A DNA stretch of 40,223 nucleotides from Hespellia sp. (GCA_028689735.1 JAQVCP010000023.1:1-40223), one strand, 5' to 3'; positions 7,070-16,248 are shown, counted from the first letter of the stretch. The notes: generated from the sequence alone by a model not told the origin. Numbers and translations are program-made.

Positions 7070-8368
7070 ATGAATATACGATGTGGAAATCGGCGCTGTC
7101 TTCGGGGCGCGGTATCTCTTATAGCATTTGGGACTATGGTATGTTCCATTATTTCATGCAACAGTAAAGAGACAGGGTTTGTTACTTATGAATCTGAGGA
7201 GACAAGTCAGACAACACTTACTTTTTTTGGAAATATTAATGCCTCTTCCAAAATGATTCCAGTTGAAGAATTGATTACAGCGTATATGAAGGAACATCCA
7301 GATGTGAATATCATTTATGAAGGAATTGATCCTTCTTTAGAGGTCGACTATACAATGCTTTTATCAAAACGATTGTCTACAGGGAATGGCGACGATATTT
7401 TTTTCACTTATGCAGGTTATTTGCCGACACTTGTAGAAGAAACTTATCTGGAACCGCTGGATGCGTTGGAGAGCTGGTCTGCATATGCAGAAGAGGAAAA
7501 GGTGTTTCTGTTATCGAATCATCATTACTATGGTATTCCGATGGAACGGACGGTAATTGGTCTGTATTGTAACTTGGATGTGCTTGAGAAATTTGATTTG
7601 CCGGTTCCTGCAACGTTTGATCAATTTTTGGGAGATTGTCGAACTCTAAAAGAGAACGGGCTGACTCCGGTTGCATCTTCTCAGCTGATTCCATTTTCAG
7701 GATATGCTTATGCGGATGGACTTGCAAAAATTTATGACTCAGAGAACAGTCAGGTGCGGGAGAGGCTTAGTAATGGTGAGGTATCTTATGGAACATATTT
7801 TCAAAAAGGGTTTGAGAATCTAAGTAAGTTATTGGATTTGGGCTACATAGACCGGGACATGGCGTTATCACATGATACGACAGAGCAGGCGGAAAAGGAT
7901 TTTGCTTCTGGTCAAAGTGCGTTTTTATTGGGGGCAAGTGACTTGAATGCGTCCATTCTGGAAGAAAATGAGGCGTTGAATTATGCGGTGTATCCGATTC
8001 CTGTCAGCAGCGGAGAGGGCGTTGTGTTGTCTGTTCCGGATCATTTACTCTGTGTGAATGCAAAGAGCCCTAATAAGGAGATTGCTCTTGATTTTGTGGA
8101 ATTTTGCACGCAGCGCAGTCGTATTGAGTCTTATGTGAAAAAACAGGGCTCGCTGTCACCACTTGAAGGCGCTGAAATGGAAGCAAAGTCTCTTGATCCG
8201 GTGACTCAGATCATCTCGGAAGGAAAAGCAATTCCTTCTGTGAATTATCAGTTAACTGCCAGACTGCAGAATTGGATTCAACAGTCTGGTTTGGAGATGC
8301 TGCAGGGGGCCAGCCCGGATGAGGCTGTACAAAGTCTGGATGTCATGATTGAAAAGACCAGGGAATGA
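7070..8368 (+). CDS. Extracellular solute-binding lipoprotein (family 1, sugar type)
   Basis: This 432-residue secreted lipoprotein has a basic N-terminus, a hydrophobic stretch and a lipobox SIISC that places the lipidated Cys at about residue 30. The mature part reads as a family 1 binding protein: TLTFFGNINAS, AYMKEHPDVNI, DDIFFTYAG, YYGIPMERT and the late ALDFVEFCTQ helix. Such proteins deliver sugars to ABC permeases, but no permease or ATPase is adjacent. The next gene, 20 bases downstream, is a hybrid histidine kinase, so this protein may present ligand to that sensor. The ATG at 7070 follows AAAGGAGTG. Likely -10 elements (TATAAT at 7009-7014 and 7020-7025) lie upstream without a convincing -35. 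The ligand cannot be named. Confidence 0.9.
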   Translation: MNIRCGNRRCLRGAVSLIAFGTMVCSIISCNSKETGFVTYESEETSQTTLTFFGNINASSKMIPVEELITAYMKEHPDVNIIYEGIDPSLEVDYTMLLSKRLSTGNGDDIFFTYAGYLPTLVEETYLEPLDALESWSAYAEEEKVFLLSNHHYYGIPMERTVIGLYCNLDVLEKFDLPVPATFDQFLGDCRTLKENGLTPVASSQLIPFSGYAYADGLAKIYDSENSQVRERLSNGEVSYGTYFQKGFENLSKLLDLGYIDRDMALSHDTTEQAEKDFASGQSAFLLGASDLNASILEENEALNYAVYPIPVSSGEGVVLSVPDHLLCVNAKSPNKEIALDFVEFCTQRSRIESYVKKQGSLSPLEGAEMEAKSLDPVTQIISEGKAIPSVNYQLTARLQNWIQQSGLEMLQGASPDEAVQSLDVMIEKTRE

Positions 8369-8388
8369 GCAACAGGAGGAGTTGACTG

Positions 8389-10551
8389 ATGAAAAGAAAA
8401 CGGATGAAATACATTTCGACCCAGATTATGATTGTTATACTTCTTGTCATTGCAGTTGCGGTCTCCTTTGCAATTTATGCACAAAAGATTGCCCGAATGC
8501 ATATTGAAAGTGACACCAAGAATTTAGCTGAAATTACTTCGCGGGATGCAGACACATTTTCTATCTATTTTTCATCGAAGATTGATTTAACTAAAAGTGT
8601 CGGACAGTCTTTAAATCACACTGCAACGGATTCCTGGAATAGTGCTTTGCAGCAGGCATCAGAGATTGACGGAAACAGTTTTTTTGTGATTGATGCAAGT
8701 GGAAATGACGTTTTAAACAGTGAAAATATAGGTGTTTCCAAGGACAGTCTGGAGAATGGTCTGACCTCGAATGAAAATGGTCTGATTGGACCGGGATACG
8801 ATCCGATTACAGGAAAGCGATCTACATTTGCTTATTCCACATTTCAAAGTGCACAGGGACAACCATTTTATGTTTTGACGTCTTTGGATAACGAGACCCT
8901 GTACGATGCAATGAATCTTTCCGTGTATGGTGGGAACGGATATTCTTATATTGTAGACTCCGATGGTTTTACTGTGCTGTATTCTAAACAACCGGACAGC
9001 AATAAAACTTTTTCCAGTATTCTGGAACTTCTAAGTGAGAGAAAAACGACATATATGCATAATGAAAGCCGGATTTCGGATTTGGAGAAGGCACTGAAAG
9101 AAAACATATCAGGAGTAGGATATTACCAACATGATGGGAAGGACTGTGTGATCTCAGTGGCACCAATTCGGGTTTCTGGTAATTGGAGTGTCATTACAGT
9201 TGTGAATGAGAATTATCTTTATTCGGAAATCCAGCAGATACTGGTGCATACCCTTCAGGTTCTATTTGTTATTATCGTATGTTTTATCATGAGCGGGATT
9301 ATGATTCTGAAGAATAGCCGAAGGAGCCAAAAATACCAGCTTCTCAGCGAACAGCTTCAAATGGCGAAAATGGAAGCCGATCGTGCAAACCATGCCAAAA
9401 GTGAATTTCTCTCTCGCATGAGCCATGACATTCGTACTCCGATGAATACAATTATAAATCTGACGAGTCTGGTAAAAGAAGAAATTGATGACAAGGATGC
9501 AGCACTCTGAGATCTGGAAAAAGTAGAGACTTCAAATACATTCCTGCTGGCTCTGATTAATGATATTCTGGAAATGTCACGTATTGAACAGGGGAAGCTT
9601 GAATTGCATCCTGAAAACTATTCTTATCAGGAGTTTTCAAATTATCTTTCCAGCACGTTTGAACCACTCTGCAAGTCAAAAAATATCAGGTTTATTTTGA
9701 AAGATAATACAGAAAATATTGACGTATATGTGGATAAAGTCAGATTGAATCAAGTTTGTTTCAATCTACTTTCCAATGCGGTGAAATATACCCCGGCAGG
9801 AGGAACGGTCAGCTTTGAAGTTGAACATGATGAGATTCAAAATGGAAAAATGCCATGTACATTTCTTATTTCTGATACAGGAATAGGGATGAGTGAAAAA
9901 TTTCAGGCGCATATGTTTGAACCATTTGAACGTGAAACAAATTCGCTGGGCGCAGTGCAGGGCAGTGGACTTGGTCTTTCTATCGTGAGAGAAATCGTTG
10001 GACTGATGGGTGGAACGATGACAGTTGAATCAAAACCGGGGAAAGGAACTTCGGTTTGTGTACGACTGGATTTGGAAATCGCAGCAGAAAATCGGCATAT
10101 AGAGGAAACAAGCCGGATCGATTTAGATATATTGCAGGATCGTCATGTCCTGGTTGTGGAAGATCATCCGATGAATCAACAGATTACGCAGCGTCTACTT
10201 CAAAAAGTAGGGATTTCTGTTACTTTGGCGAACAATGGACAGGAGGCAGTAGAATGCTTTGAACAATACGGTAAAGAGTATGCTGCTATCTTGATGGATA
10301 TGCGTATGCCGGTGATGGATGGGCTTAGTGCTGCCAGAGCGATACGAAAACTTCCAGAAACATGGGCTCAAACGATACCAATTATTGCCATAACAGCGAA
10401 TGCATTCAAGGAAGATAAAGAGGAGGCTGTGGCCGCAGGTATGAATGGACATCTGGCAAAGCCGATTGATCCACCTCTGCTATATCAGACACTGGCGATT
10501 CAGATAGCAGAAAATCAGAATGTACCATACCTTAACGGGAAGATTCAATAA
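8389..10551 (+). pseudogene. Hybrid histidine kinase interrupted by an in-frame TGA (codon 374)
   Basis: Two open stretches (8389-9510 and from 9511 to 10551) are in the same frame and together read as one 720-codon membrane kinase. Order: TM1 (about 13-31), an extracytoplasmic Cache/PDC-like sensor (about 32-288), TM2 (289-307), HisKA with phosphorylated His346 in SRMSHDIRTPMN, HATPase_c (N-box FNLLSNAVKYTP, DTGIGM, GSGLGLSIV) and a receiver with phospho-acceptor Asp637 in ILMDMRMPVMDG. TGA at 9508-9510 falls in the dimerisation helix between His346 and LLALINDILEMSR. Translation would give a 373-residue sensor without ATPase. Downstream reading is intact, so the lesion is recent, suppressed or a sequence error. 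The ATG at 9574 has no ribosome site. AGGAGG precedes 8389. It is co-operonic with the binding protein. Confidence 0.88.
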
Positions 10552-10573
10552 ACTTCCCATTAGGGCACGGTTA

Positions 10574-10768
10574 TTATTTTATCTTTTTTAAAAAGATTTT
10601 ATTAAAAGCTAATCCCATAATAGCACCTACTATCATAAGTCCAATACCGACAGGCATAAACCATCCGGGAACGCTGACAGTATTAGCAAATGAGCTTAAA
10701 TCTGTAAGTTCACATCCAACCCCCATGACGATGGATGCGATTCCCATCGGGCGAATCCATGCTTTCAT
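10574..10768 (-). CDS. Small membrane protein, two predicted TM segments
   Basis: This protein of about 64 residues (MKAWIRPMG onward) has hydrophobic helices at about 7-18 and 35-56, separated by a polar loop ELTDLSSFANTVS, and ends in a basic KIFLKKIK tail. The family is not recognised. The start is uncertain: ATG 10768 and ATG 10747 both lack a clear ribosome site. A longer frame to an ATG at 10894 would add 42 AT-rich, Phe/Tyr-rich residues over what looks like a promoter region. It lies convergent with the hybrid kinase and divergent from the FUSC gene. The AT-rich ATCTTTTTTAAAAAGAT near its end may help terminate transcription on either strand. Confidence 0.5.
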   Translation of the reverse strand: MKAWIRPMGIASIVMGVGCELTDLSSFANTVSVPGWFMPVGIGLMIVGAIMGLAFNKIFLKKIK

Positions 10769-10809
10769 CGATTCAAGTCTGAGCAGCACGAAGTAAAGTA
10801 ATAATGTAT

Positions 10810-10850
10810 AGAAATATTTTACAAAATTTAGAAAAAAGAAATATTTTACA
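10810..10850. repeat. Direct repeat of AGAAATATTTTACA, 27 bp apart
   Basis: The 14-base sequence AGAAATATTTTACA occurs exactly at 10810-10823 and at 10837-10850. It lies in the AT-rich region between the small membrane gene and the FUSC gene. The spacing is about two and a half helical turns. It could be paired protein binding sites or simple AT-rich duplication. Confidence 0.6.
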
Positions 10851-10957
10851 GTGTTGCATATTTCCCATTTAGATACTATAATTGTTCCTTGCATCTTCCA
10901 AAATCGGATATAAAAAATAAGGATTTAGAAATGACTTGAAAGAAAGAAGAGCAAAAT

Positions 10958-11959
10958 ATGAATGGAAAAAAGATGAAACAGATAGGAACAGAGGTTGTAA
11001 AAAAGCTGCCGGTCTTCTTGTTTTGCGTGTTGTTCATAAACGGTTATAACTGGTTATGCGGGAAAGAGAATAGTATCGTTGGCGTAGTATTACTGATGGG
11101 GATTCTTATCTTATTGGGGGCGGATCTGGGGTATGACGCAGGACAGGCATCAATCTGCATCGTGGGGCTTTTTGCAGTGCTTGCATTTGCACCGAAGCTT
11201 TCCTTGATTCATCCGGCAGTTGGCGCGATTGTCAATGTGGTGTCGCTGACAGTTATTATGATCTTCTCGGGACATGACCTTTCACAGAGTGGAAATCTTC
11301 CATTTACGATGGGATATATCATGCTTCAGGGATATGATGTTACTGGCCTGGCATTTCAAAAACGCTGGATCAGTCTGTTGGTGGGCGGAATCGTGGTCGC
11401 TGCAATTTATTATCTTGTACATAAAAAGGAAGTACAGAAACGGACGATGAAAGATCTGTTCCAGGAGAATCGAATTGATTCCACAAGAACACAGTGGTAT
11501 ATCAGACTGGTCGTTACATTGTCTCTTGTGATGCTGATTGGGGATCTGGTGCATTTTCCAAAGACTATGTGGATTGCATTGACGGTGCTTTCACTGAGCA
11601 CACCATTGGAGGCAGAATACAAAAACCGGATGGTACGGAGAGTTCCGGCTACTATCATAGGAAGTGTTGTTGTATTTACCTTGTTTGAAATGTTCGTTCC
11701 CACACAGTATCAGATTATGCTGATCTTACTGGCTGGATTCTTGTCCATGTTCATTACTTCCTATTTTATCAAAACTATTTATAATTCATTTAGTGCGCTG
11801 ATTACGGCGGTCCTGATGTTCCCGGCCGACCAGGCGGTAGGCATTCGAGTCGTTGCGAACCTAATCGGAGTGGCGGTGGCCATGGTCAGCATTTTGGTCT
11901 TTGCAAAGTTCTTTCAGATGCTGACGGCATCTCACACTGCTCATGTAGCGGTAAAATAG
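10958..11959 (+). CDS. FUSC-family (fusaric acid resistance/aromatic acid exporter-like) membrane protein
   Basis: This 333-residue integral membrane protein has two blocks of membrane segments (about residues 17-155 and 185-325) separated by a charged cytoplasmic loop (HKKEVQKRTMKDLFQENR). The second block has the FUSC_2-like pattern FPKTMWIALTVLSLSTP, followed by RRVPATIIGSVV and later ITAVLMF. These families export aromatic acids or other amphipathic compounds, but many members are uncharacterised and the substrate here is open. The ATG at 10958 has only a moderate ribosome site (AAGAAGAGC). It appears monocistronic: the next gene on this strand starts 302 bases later behind its own promoter and terminator. 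Confidence 0.75.
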   Translation: MNGKKMKQIGTEVVKKLPVFLFCVLFINGYNWLCGKENSIVGVVLLMGILILLGADLGYDAGQASICIVGLFAVLAFAPKLSLIHPAVGAIVNVVSLTVIMIFSGHDLSQSGNLPFTMGYIMLQGYDVTGLAFQKRWISLLVGGIVVAAIYYLVHKKEVQKRTMKDLFQENRIDSTRTQWYIRLVVTLSLVMLIGDLVHFPKTMWIALTVLSLSTPLEAEYKNRMVRRVPATIIGSVVVFTLFEMFVPTQYQIMLILLAGFLSMFITSYFIKTIYNSFSALITAVLMFPADQAVGIRVVANLIGVAVAMVSILVFAKFFQMLTASHTAHVAVK

Positions 11960-12036
11960 TTTCCTTCCCGTTACACGCTTGAATAAAGGATTCTTAAATT
12001 TTTACCAGGTGAATAAGTGATGCCCCCGGGTAAACC

Positions 12037-12064
12037 TTGACAAAATAGATCCATGTAGTAATAT
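12037..12064 (+). promoter_or_regulatory. Sigma-A promoter before a short leader and terminator
   Basis: TTGACA (12037-12042) and TAATAT (12059-12064) are separated by 16 bases; an overlapping AATATA is at 17. This is the best-matching promoter in the 302-base gap between the FUSC gene and the second hybrid kinase. Transcription would begin near 12071 and meet the strong terminator ending at about 12165. Confidence 0.7.
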
Positions 12065-12070
12065 ATAAAT

Positions 12071-12165
12071 AGGAGTAACTGTTCTGGAGGGTTACGATAG
12101 GCAAAGAAGCCCCAAGGCAGACCGATGCATATAGCATGGGAATCTGCCTTGGGGCTTCTTTTCTT
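12071..12165 (+). ncRNA. Candidate 95-nt small RNA or attenuator leader
   Basis: The predicted transcript begins just after the promoter at 12037-12064. It holds a first hairpin GTAAC (12075-12079) / GTTAC (12091-12095) with an 11-base loop, a short linker GATAGGCA, and then a very strong 18-bp stem with a T-tail. No ORF with a start codon fits inside. It could be a stand-alone small RNA, or a riboswitch/attenuator for the hybrid kinase starting at 12262. It did not match any riboswitch consensus I could recall. Confidence 0.45.
12104..12165 (+). terminator. Strong intrinsic terminator
   Basis: AAGAAGCCCCAAGGCAGA (12104-12121) pairs perfectly over 18 bp with TCTGCCTTGGGGCTTCTT (12143-12160). 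The stem is extended by CC/GG and ATGC/GCAT to a 5-base loop. TTCTT follows directly. As the gap continues for about 95 bases to the kinase start, read-through or a second promoter is needed for that gene. Confidence 0.9.
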
Positions 12166-12261
12166 AGAGTAAATATAGCGTGTTTTCAGAGATATCTCGT
12201 ATGCAGCCAGCAGGCAGGCGAGATTTAGAGCAGAGAGTCGAAAACAACATGGGGGCGGAAT

Positions 12262-15147
12262 ATGAAAAAAGTCAAAAACACAACAGCGATACTTTTGTGT
12301 ATCTTATTATTGGTGGGGACGGTCGTACCTGTTTTTGCTGCGCAGAAAACGACAAAAACAACGATTCGCGTTGGCTGTGTGGATATTGACAATTTTTTAG
12401 TGCTGAACGAGGATGGAACGGCCTCCGGATATGGTGCGGAGTATCTGGGGGAATTGTCCAAATACACTGGCTGGAGCTATGAATATGTCAAAGGTACCTG
12501 GAATGAATGTATGCAGTGGCTCAAGGAAGGTAAGATTGACCTGCTGCTCCCGGCGGAGTACAGCCCGCAACGCGCACAGGAATACAATTACAGTACCTTG
12601 GAATGCTTCATTGATTACGTTGCGCTTTTGACGCGCACGGATGAGGAAGAACTGTATTTCGAGGATTATGATCATTTTGACGGCCTTACCGTGGGTATGA
12701 TCGAAGGAAATTTTTTGAATACACAATTCGAGGAATTTGCTGCTCAAAAAGGTTTCCATTATCAGACGAAATACTATTCCACAACGAAGGAACTGAATCA
12801 GGGACTGGAAGACAAAGAAGTAGATGCTATTGTGACCGGAAATATGAGCATTGCAGAGAAGCAAAAGCTGTTGGCGAAATTTGACTATATGCCCACTTAT
12901 TTCATTACCAACAAAAGTGATACGACGATAATGCCTGCGCTCAATAACGCCATGTATCAGATGAAACTGCAGACACCTAAATTTGCAATAAATTTAATGG
13001 AAAAGTATTATGGGGCGATGCAGCGGCAGATACAGAGCTTTTCCAGGGAGGAAGCCCAGTTTATCGAACAGGCTGCGCCGGTTACGGTTGCCTGTGATGG
13101 CGATAATTATCCATTTTCCTGGTACGATTCTAAAAGCCGCAGTTTTAAGGGAATCGATTTAGATCTTTTAAAGCGCATTTCAGAAATTAGCGGATTGACC
13201 TTTCAAATAAAGCAGACGGACTCTTTTAAAGAAGCCTGGGAGCTGGCGAAGAGGGGCGAGGTCGATCTCCTGACTGGGGTCTATGGGAATGATTCGATTT
13301 CCAGGCAATATCAGATGACCTTTACAACCTCTTATATGAATGAATATCTGGTAGGCGTGGCCAAAAAGAACAGCATGATTACTTCCGGCATGAATATTAC
13401 TGCGGTCCTACTTTCCAATTTTGTCGGAAGTCAGGAATATATGAAAACAGCGCATACAAACTGGACATTTTTGACTGCGGAATCGGTGGAGGAAGGCCTT
13501 GACCTGGTGGAAAGCGGCAGCGCGGATGTTATGTTTTTGAATTCCTATTTGATGCAGACGGATAGCTTCCTGGATCATTATCCGGATCTGGCAATCGCAT
13601 CCACCAATATGGAATCGATACCCATTTCCTTTGGAGTAGCAGAAGCGGCTGGAGAGGAAAGCCTGCAGGCAGAATCAGAGACATCTGCGCAGATGCTCTA
13701 TTCGGTTGTCAACAAATCGCTGCTGCAGATAACGGAGGAAAATATTGACAAGTATATTGCCAATAATACCAGTATCGAAGCCGCCCCACTGTCATTTGGC
13801 GGGCTGCTGCGAAGATATCCGTTGTTTTTTGTGGGATTGGCAACGCTGCTTATCTGCGGAATTGCGGTGGTGGTGTCTTTGCTGTACGCTGCCAAAATTC
13901 GCTCAAAGAAAAATGAAGTATTGGCACAGAAGAATGAAGAATTGTGCGAAGCAGTGACTTTGGCGGAGAAGGCAAATGCAGCTAAATCAGAATTTCTCTC
14001 CCGCATGAGCCATGAGATTCGAACCCCGATGAATGCCATCATGGGTATTACCCAGATTCTCCTGACTAGTCCGTCCACCTCACTGGAAAGTCGGGAGTAT
14101 CTGGCGAAAATGGATCATGCCTCGGAGCATCTGCTGGCCTTGATCAACGACATTCTGGACATGGCCCGCATTGAGAGCCACAAGGTCATACTGGATCAGA
14201 AACCATGTACAATTGCAGAGTTTATTCCAATGGTGGATACCATTATCCGGCCGCTGGCAGAAGCGAAGGAGATTACCTATAACAGCCAGGGGACAGACAT
14301 CCCGTCGGAGGTATTTTTGATGGATAAGCTGCGGCTGCAGCAGGTTTTTATCAATTTATTAAACAATGCCGTGAAATTTACAAATCGGGGAGGTCTGATA
14401 GAATTTGGTATTCGGAAATTATCCGAAAACGTAGACAAAGCGGAGATTCTGTTTACAGTACGTGATAATGGAATTGGCATCTCAGAAGAATTCCTGCCAA
14501 AAATCTATGATGATTTTGAGCGTGAAGAGGTGGGGCATACCAGTGAACACAGTGGAACCGGTCTTGGTCTTGCCATTGTGAAAAATCTGGTATCATTGAT
14601 GCAGGGAACCATCTCCGTAAAGAGCCAGATCGGTCAAGGAACCGAATTCAGCGTGATTTTACGTCTTGACAAATGCGGGGAGCCTGCCGGACAGACAGAT
14701 TCGGAAACTTTTACGTCCAAAATGCCGGGTCTGCCTTACCATTTTGAACATAAGCGTATACTACTGGCAGAGGATCATCCGCTGAACGTGGAAATCGCTA
14801 AAAAACTGTTGGAAAATGTGGGGATACAGGTTGAGACTGCAGCCAATGGACAGCTGGCTGTAGAGCGATTTGAAAAATCACCTCTTTACTACTATGATAT
14901 GGTCCTCATGGATATCCGCATGCCGGTCATGGATGGACATCAGGCCACAGAGCAGATTCGCAGACTGGATAGAGCAGATTCACAGCTGCCGATCATTGCC
15001 ATGAGTGCGAATGCTTTTGCTGAGGATGTCAGCGAATCCCTGGCACATGGAATGAATGAGTATGTGACAAAGCCGATTGCCGTCGCAGCCTTGTATGAGG
15101 TACTGCAGAAATATCTGGGAAAATATGACTCTGCAGACAAGCTGTGA
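12262..15147 (+). CDS. Hybrid sensor histidine kinase with two SBP_bac_3 domains and one receiver
   Basis: This 961-residue membrane kinase has a signal sequence or TM at residues 5-26. Two amino-acid-type periplasmic binding domains follow (about 33-250 starting TTIRVGCVDIDNF, and 272-500 starting PVTVACDGDNYPFSWYD), then TM (521-543), a short coiled coil, and HisKA with His584 in SRMSHEIRTPMNAI. HATPase_c comes next (INLLNNAVKFTN, VRDNGIGIS, GTGLGLAIV), and a receiver with Asp884 in VLMDIRMPVMDGH ends the protein. The fused binding domains suggest it senses an amino acid or similar small solute. There is no HPt or DNA-binding output domain, so the next step in the phosphorelay is unknown. 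The ATG at 12262 follows GGGGCGGA. It sits behind the promoter-leader-terminator unit at 12037-12165. Confidence 0.95.
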   Translation: MKKVKNTTAILLCILLLVGTVVPVFAAQKTTKTTIRVGCVDIDNFLVLNEDGTASGYGAEYLGELSKYTGWSYEYVKGTWNECMQWLKEGKIDLLLPAEYSPQRAQEYNYSTLECFIDYVALLTRTDEEELYFEDYDHFDGLTVGMIEGNFLNTQFEEFAAQKGFHYQTKYYSTTKELNQGLEDKEVDAIVTGNMSIAEKQKLLAKFDYMPTYFITNKSDTTIMPALNNAMYQMKLQTPKFAINLMEKYYGAMQRQIQSFSREEAQFIEQAAPVTVACDGDNYPFSWYDSKSRSFKGIDLDLLKRISEISGLTFQIKQTDSFKEAWELAKRGEVDLLTGVYGNDSISRQYQMTFTTSYMNEYLVGVAKKNSMITSGMNITAVLLSNFVGSQEYMKTAHTNWTFLTAESVEEGLDLVESGSADVMFLNSYLMQTDSFLDHYPDLAIASTNMESIPISFGVAEAAGEESLQAESETSAQMLYSVVNKSLLQITEENIDKYIANNTSIEAAPLSFGGLLRRYPLFFVGLATLLICGIAVVVSLLYAAKIRSKKNEVLAQKNEELCEAVTLAEKANAAKSEFLSRMSHEIRTPMNAIMGITQILLTSPSTSLESREYLAKMDHASEHLLALINDILDMARIESHKVILDQKPCTIAEFIPMVDTIIRPLAEAKEITYNSQGTDIPSEVFLMDKLRLQQVFINLLNNAVKFTNRGGLIEFGIRKLSENVDKAEILFTVRDNGIGISEEFLPKIYDDFEREEVGHTSEHSGTGLGLAIVKNLVSLMQGTISVKSQIGQGTEFSVILRLDKCGEPAGQTDSETFTSKMPGLPYHFEHKRILLAEDHPLNVEIAKKLLENVGIQVETAANGQLAVERFEKSPLYYYDMVLMDIRMPVMDGHQATEQIRRLDRADSQLPIIAMSANAFAEDVSESLAHGMNEYVTKPIAVAALYEVLQKYLGKYDSADKL

Positions 15148-15255
15148 TTGCTGGCAGGAGTTGTTAGGAGATTATGAAAAAACGATAGAGCATGCCGGGA
15201 TTGAATGGGGGGAGATCCTTTGATTTAGTGTCACGCAGATTTAGAACTGAGAGAG

Positions 15256-15339
15256 GCGAAAGTAACAGGCTTTTCTTCAAGCAGATGGGGTTATTTACCT
15301 CATGTACTTGAAGGAAATTCCATTGCTTTCGCTTTTTTT
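15256..15339 (+). terminator. Long three-tier hairpin ending in T7
   Basis: Three nested pairings stack: GCGAAAG (15256-15262) with CTTTCGC (15326-15332), CTTCAAG (15275-15281) with CTTGAAG (15307-15313), and ATGGGG with CCTCAT around the loop TTATTTA. Seven T follow (15333-15339). It lies 110 bases after the second hybrid kinase and before the convergent AraC gene, and probably terminates the kinase transcript. It is unusually large for a simple terminator. Confidence 0.65.
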
Positions 15340-15371
15340 GAGCATCTGATTTACCGTCTGTTTTACACCCT

Positions 15372-16223
15372 TCAAGGCTGTTTTGCAAGATACATGAATT
15401 GTTTTCTATACTCCGAAGGTGTAGTTCCCATATACTGGGTAAACAGTTTCGTGAAATATGGAGACTGCTGAAAACCAACAGCATATCCGATGTCTGTAAT
15501 GCTCATGGAGCTCTTTCTCAGCAGGACACAAGCTTTATCAAGGCGGTAATGCTGCAAATACTGGCTGGGACTTAGATTCATATATTTTTGAAAAAGCTTG
15601 AACACGTAAGTGCGGTCGATGCTGCTGTCAGCAGCGATATCTGAAACCGTAATGTTGTTAAAATAATTCTTGTGTATATAGCCTAGCATAGAGTGAAGAT
15701 ACTGCTCACCCGGAGTCAAATGGTCCATAAGGGCATTGCGCACATTGTTATTAAGATAATCCAATAGATAAAATGCAGAGCCGAGAGACATCAGTTCATG
15801 CCCCTTTTGGAAAGTGTCATACACATTTTCAAAGAGAGATTCCAAGTGTGCATCCACCTTGTGATGGAGCACATAGTTTTCCGGGGAAAGACCGCATCTT
15901 GCCAGAATATTTTTTACGTTGGTTCCACGCAGTCCAATCCAGCGATAACTCCACGGGTTCTCAGGGTCGGGGTAGTACTTGTTCTTTGTATTCGGCGGAA
16001 TCATGAAGATATCTCCGGGATGAATATGATTCTGTTTGTCTAAAATTTGAAAGAATCCCTCGCCTGCGATGCAGTAGTGAATCACCCAGTAGTCAATCGG
16101 GATGAATTCATAAGGCTTTGTTGGCTGGCATTCTTCGTAGCCGCATTCACACAGGTTGAATTCGTTGCCAATTGTTTCTTCATTTACCAGAATACTTACG
16201 TTGTCTTGAAAAATCTTCCCCAT
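15372..16223 (-). CDS. AraC-family transcriptional regulator
   Basis: This 283-residue regulator has an N-terminal cupin sensor domain (about 1-165) and a C-terminal pair of helix-turn-helix motifs (about 185-283). The sensor has the pattern IHYCIAGEGFFQI and HPGDIFMIPPNT; the DNA-binding part has ITVSDIAADSSIDRTYVFKL and the AraC signature ITDIGYAVGFQQSPYFTKLF. Regulators of this layout usually sense sugars. I chose ATG 16223, which has AAAGGAGG nine bases upstream, over ATG 16256. It is divergent from the APC permease and beta-galactosidase genes. TCAACAT half-sites lie directly before its own ribosome site and before the permease, so it probably controls both itself and the lactase-type operon. 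Confidence 0.93.
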   Translation of the reverse strand: MGKIFQDNVSILVNEETIGNEFNLCECGYEECQPTKPYEFIPIDYWVIHYCIAGEGFFQILDKQNHIHPGDIFMIPPNTKNKYYPDPENPWSYRWIGLRGTNVKNILARCGLSPENYVLHHKVDAHLESLFENVYDTFQKGHELMSLGSAFYLLDYLNNNVRNALMDHLTPGEQYLHSMLGYIHKNYFNNITVSDIAADSSIDRTYVFKLFQKYMNLSPSQYLQHYRLDKACVLLRKSSMSITDIGYAVGFQQSPYFTKLFTQYMGTTPSEYRKQFMYLAKQP

Positions 16224-16248
16224 AAATTTGCTTCCTCCTTTATTGGCG

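Noticed and set aside
9508-9510. Selenocysteine or other recoding at the in-frame TGA of the hybrid kinase
   Set aside because: The position is a non-catalytic helix residue, Glu in the two sister kinases by eye alignment, and no clear hairpin follows the TGA. A nonsense mutation or sequence error is simpler.
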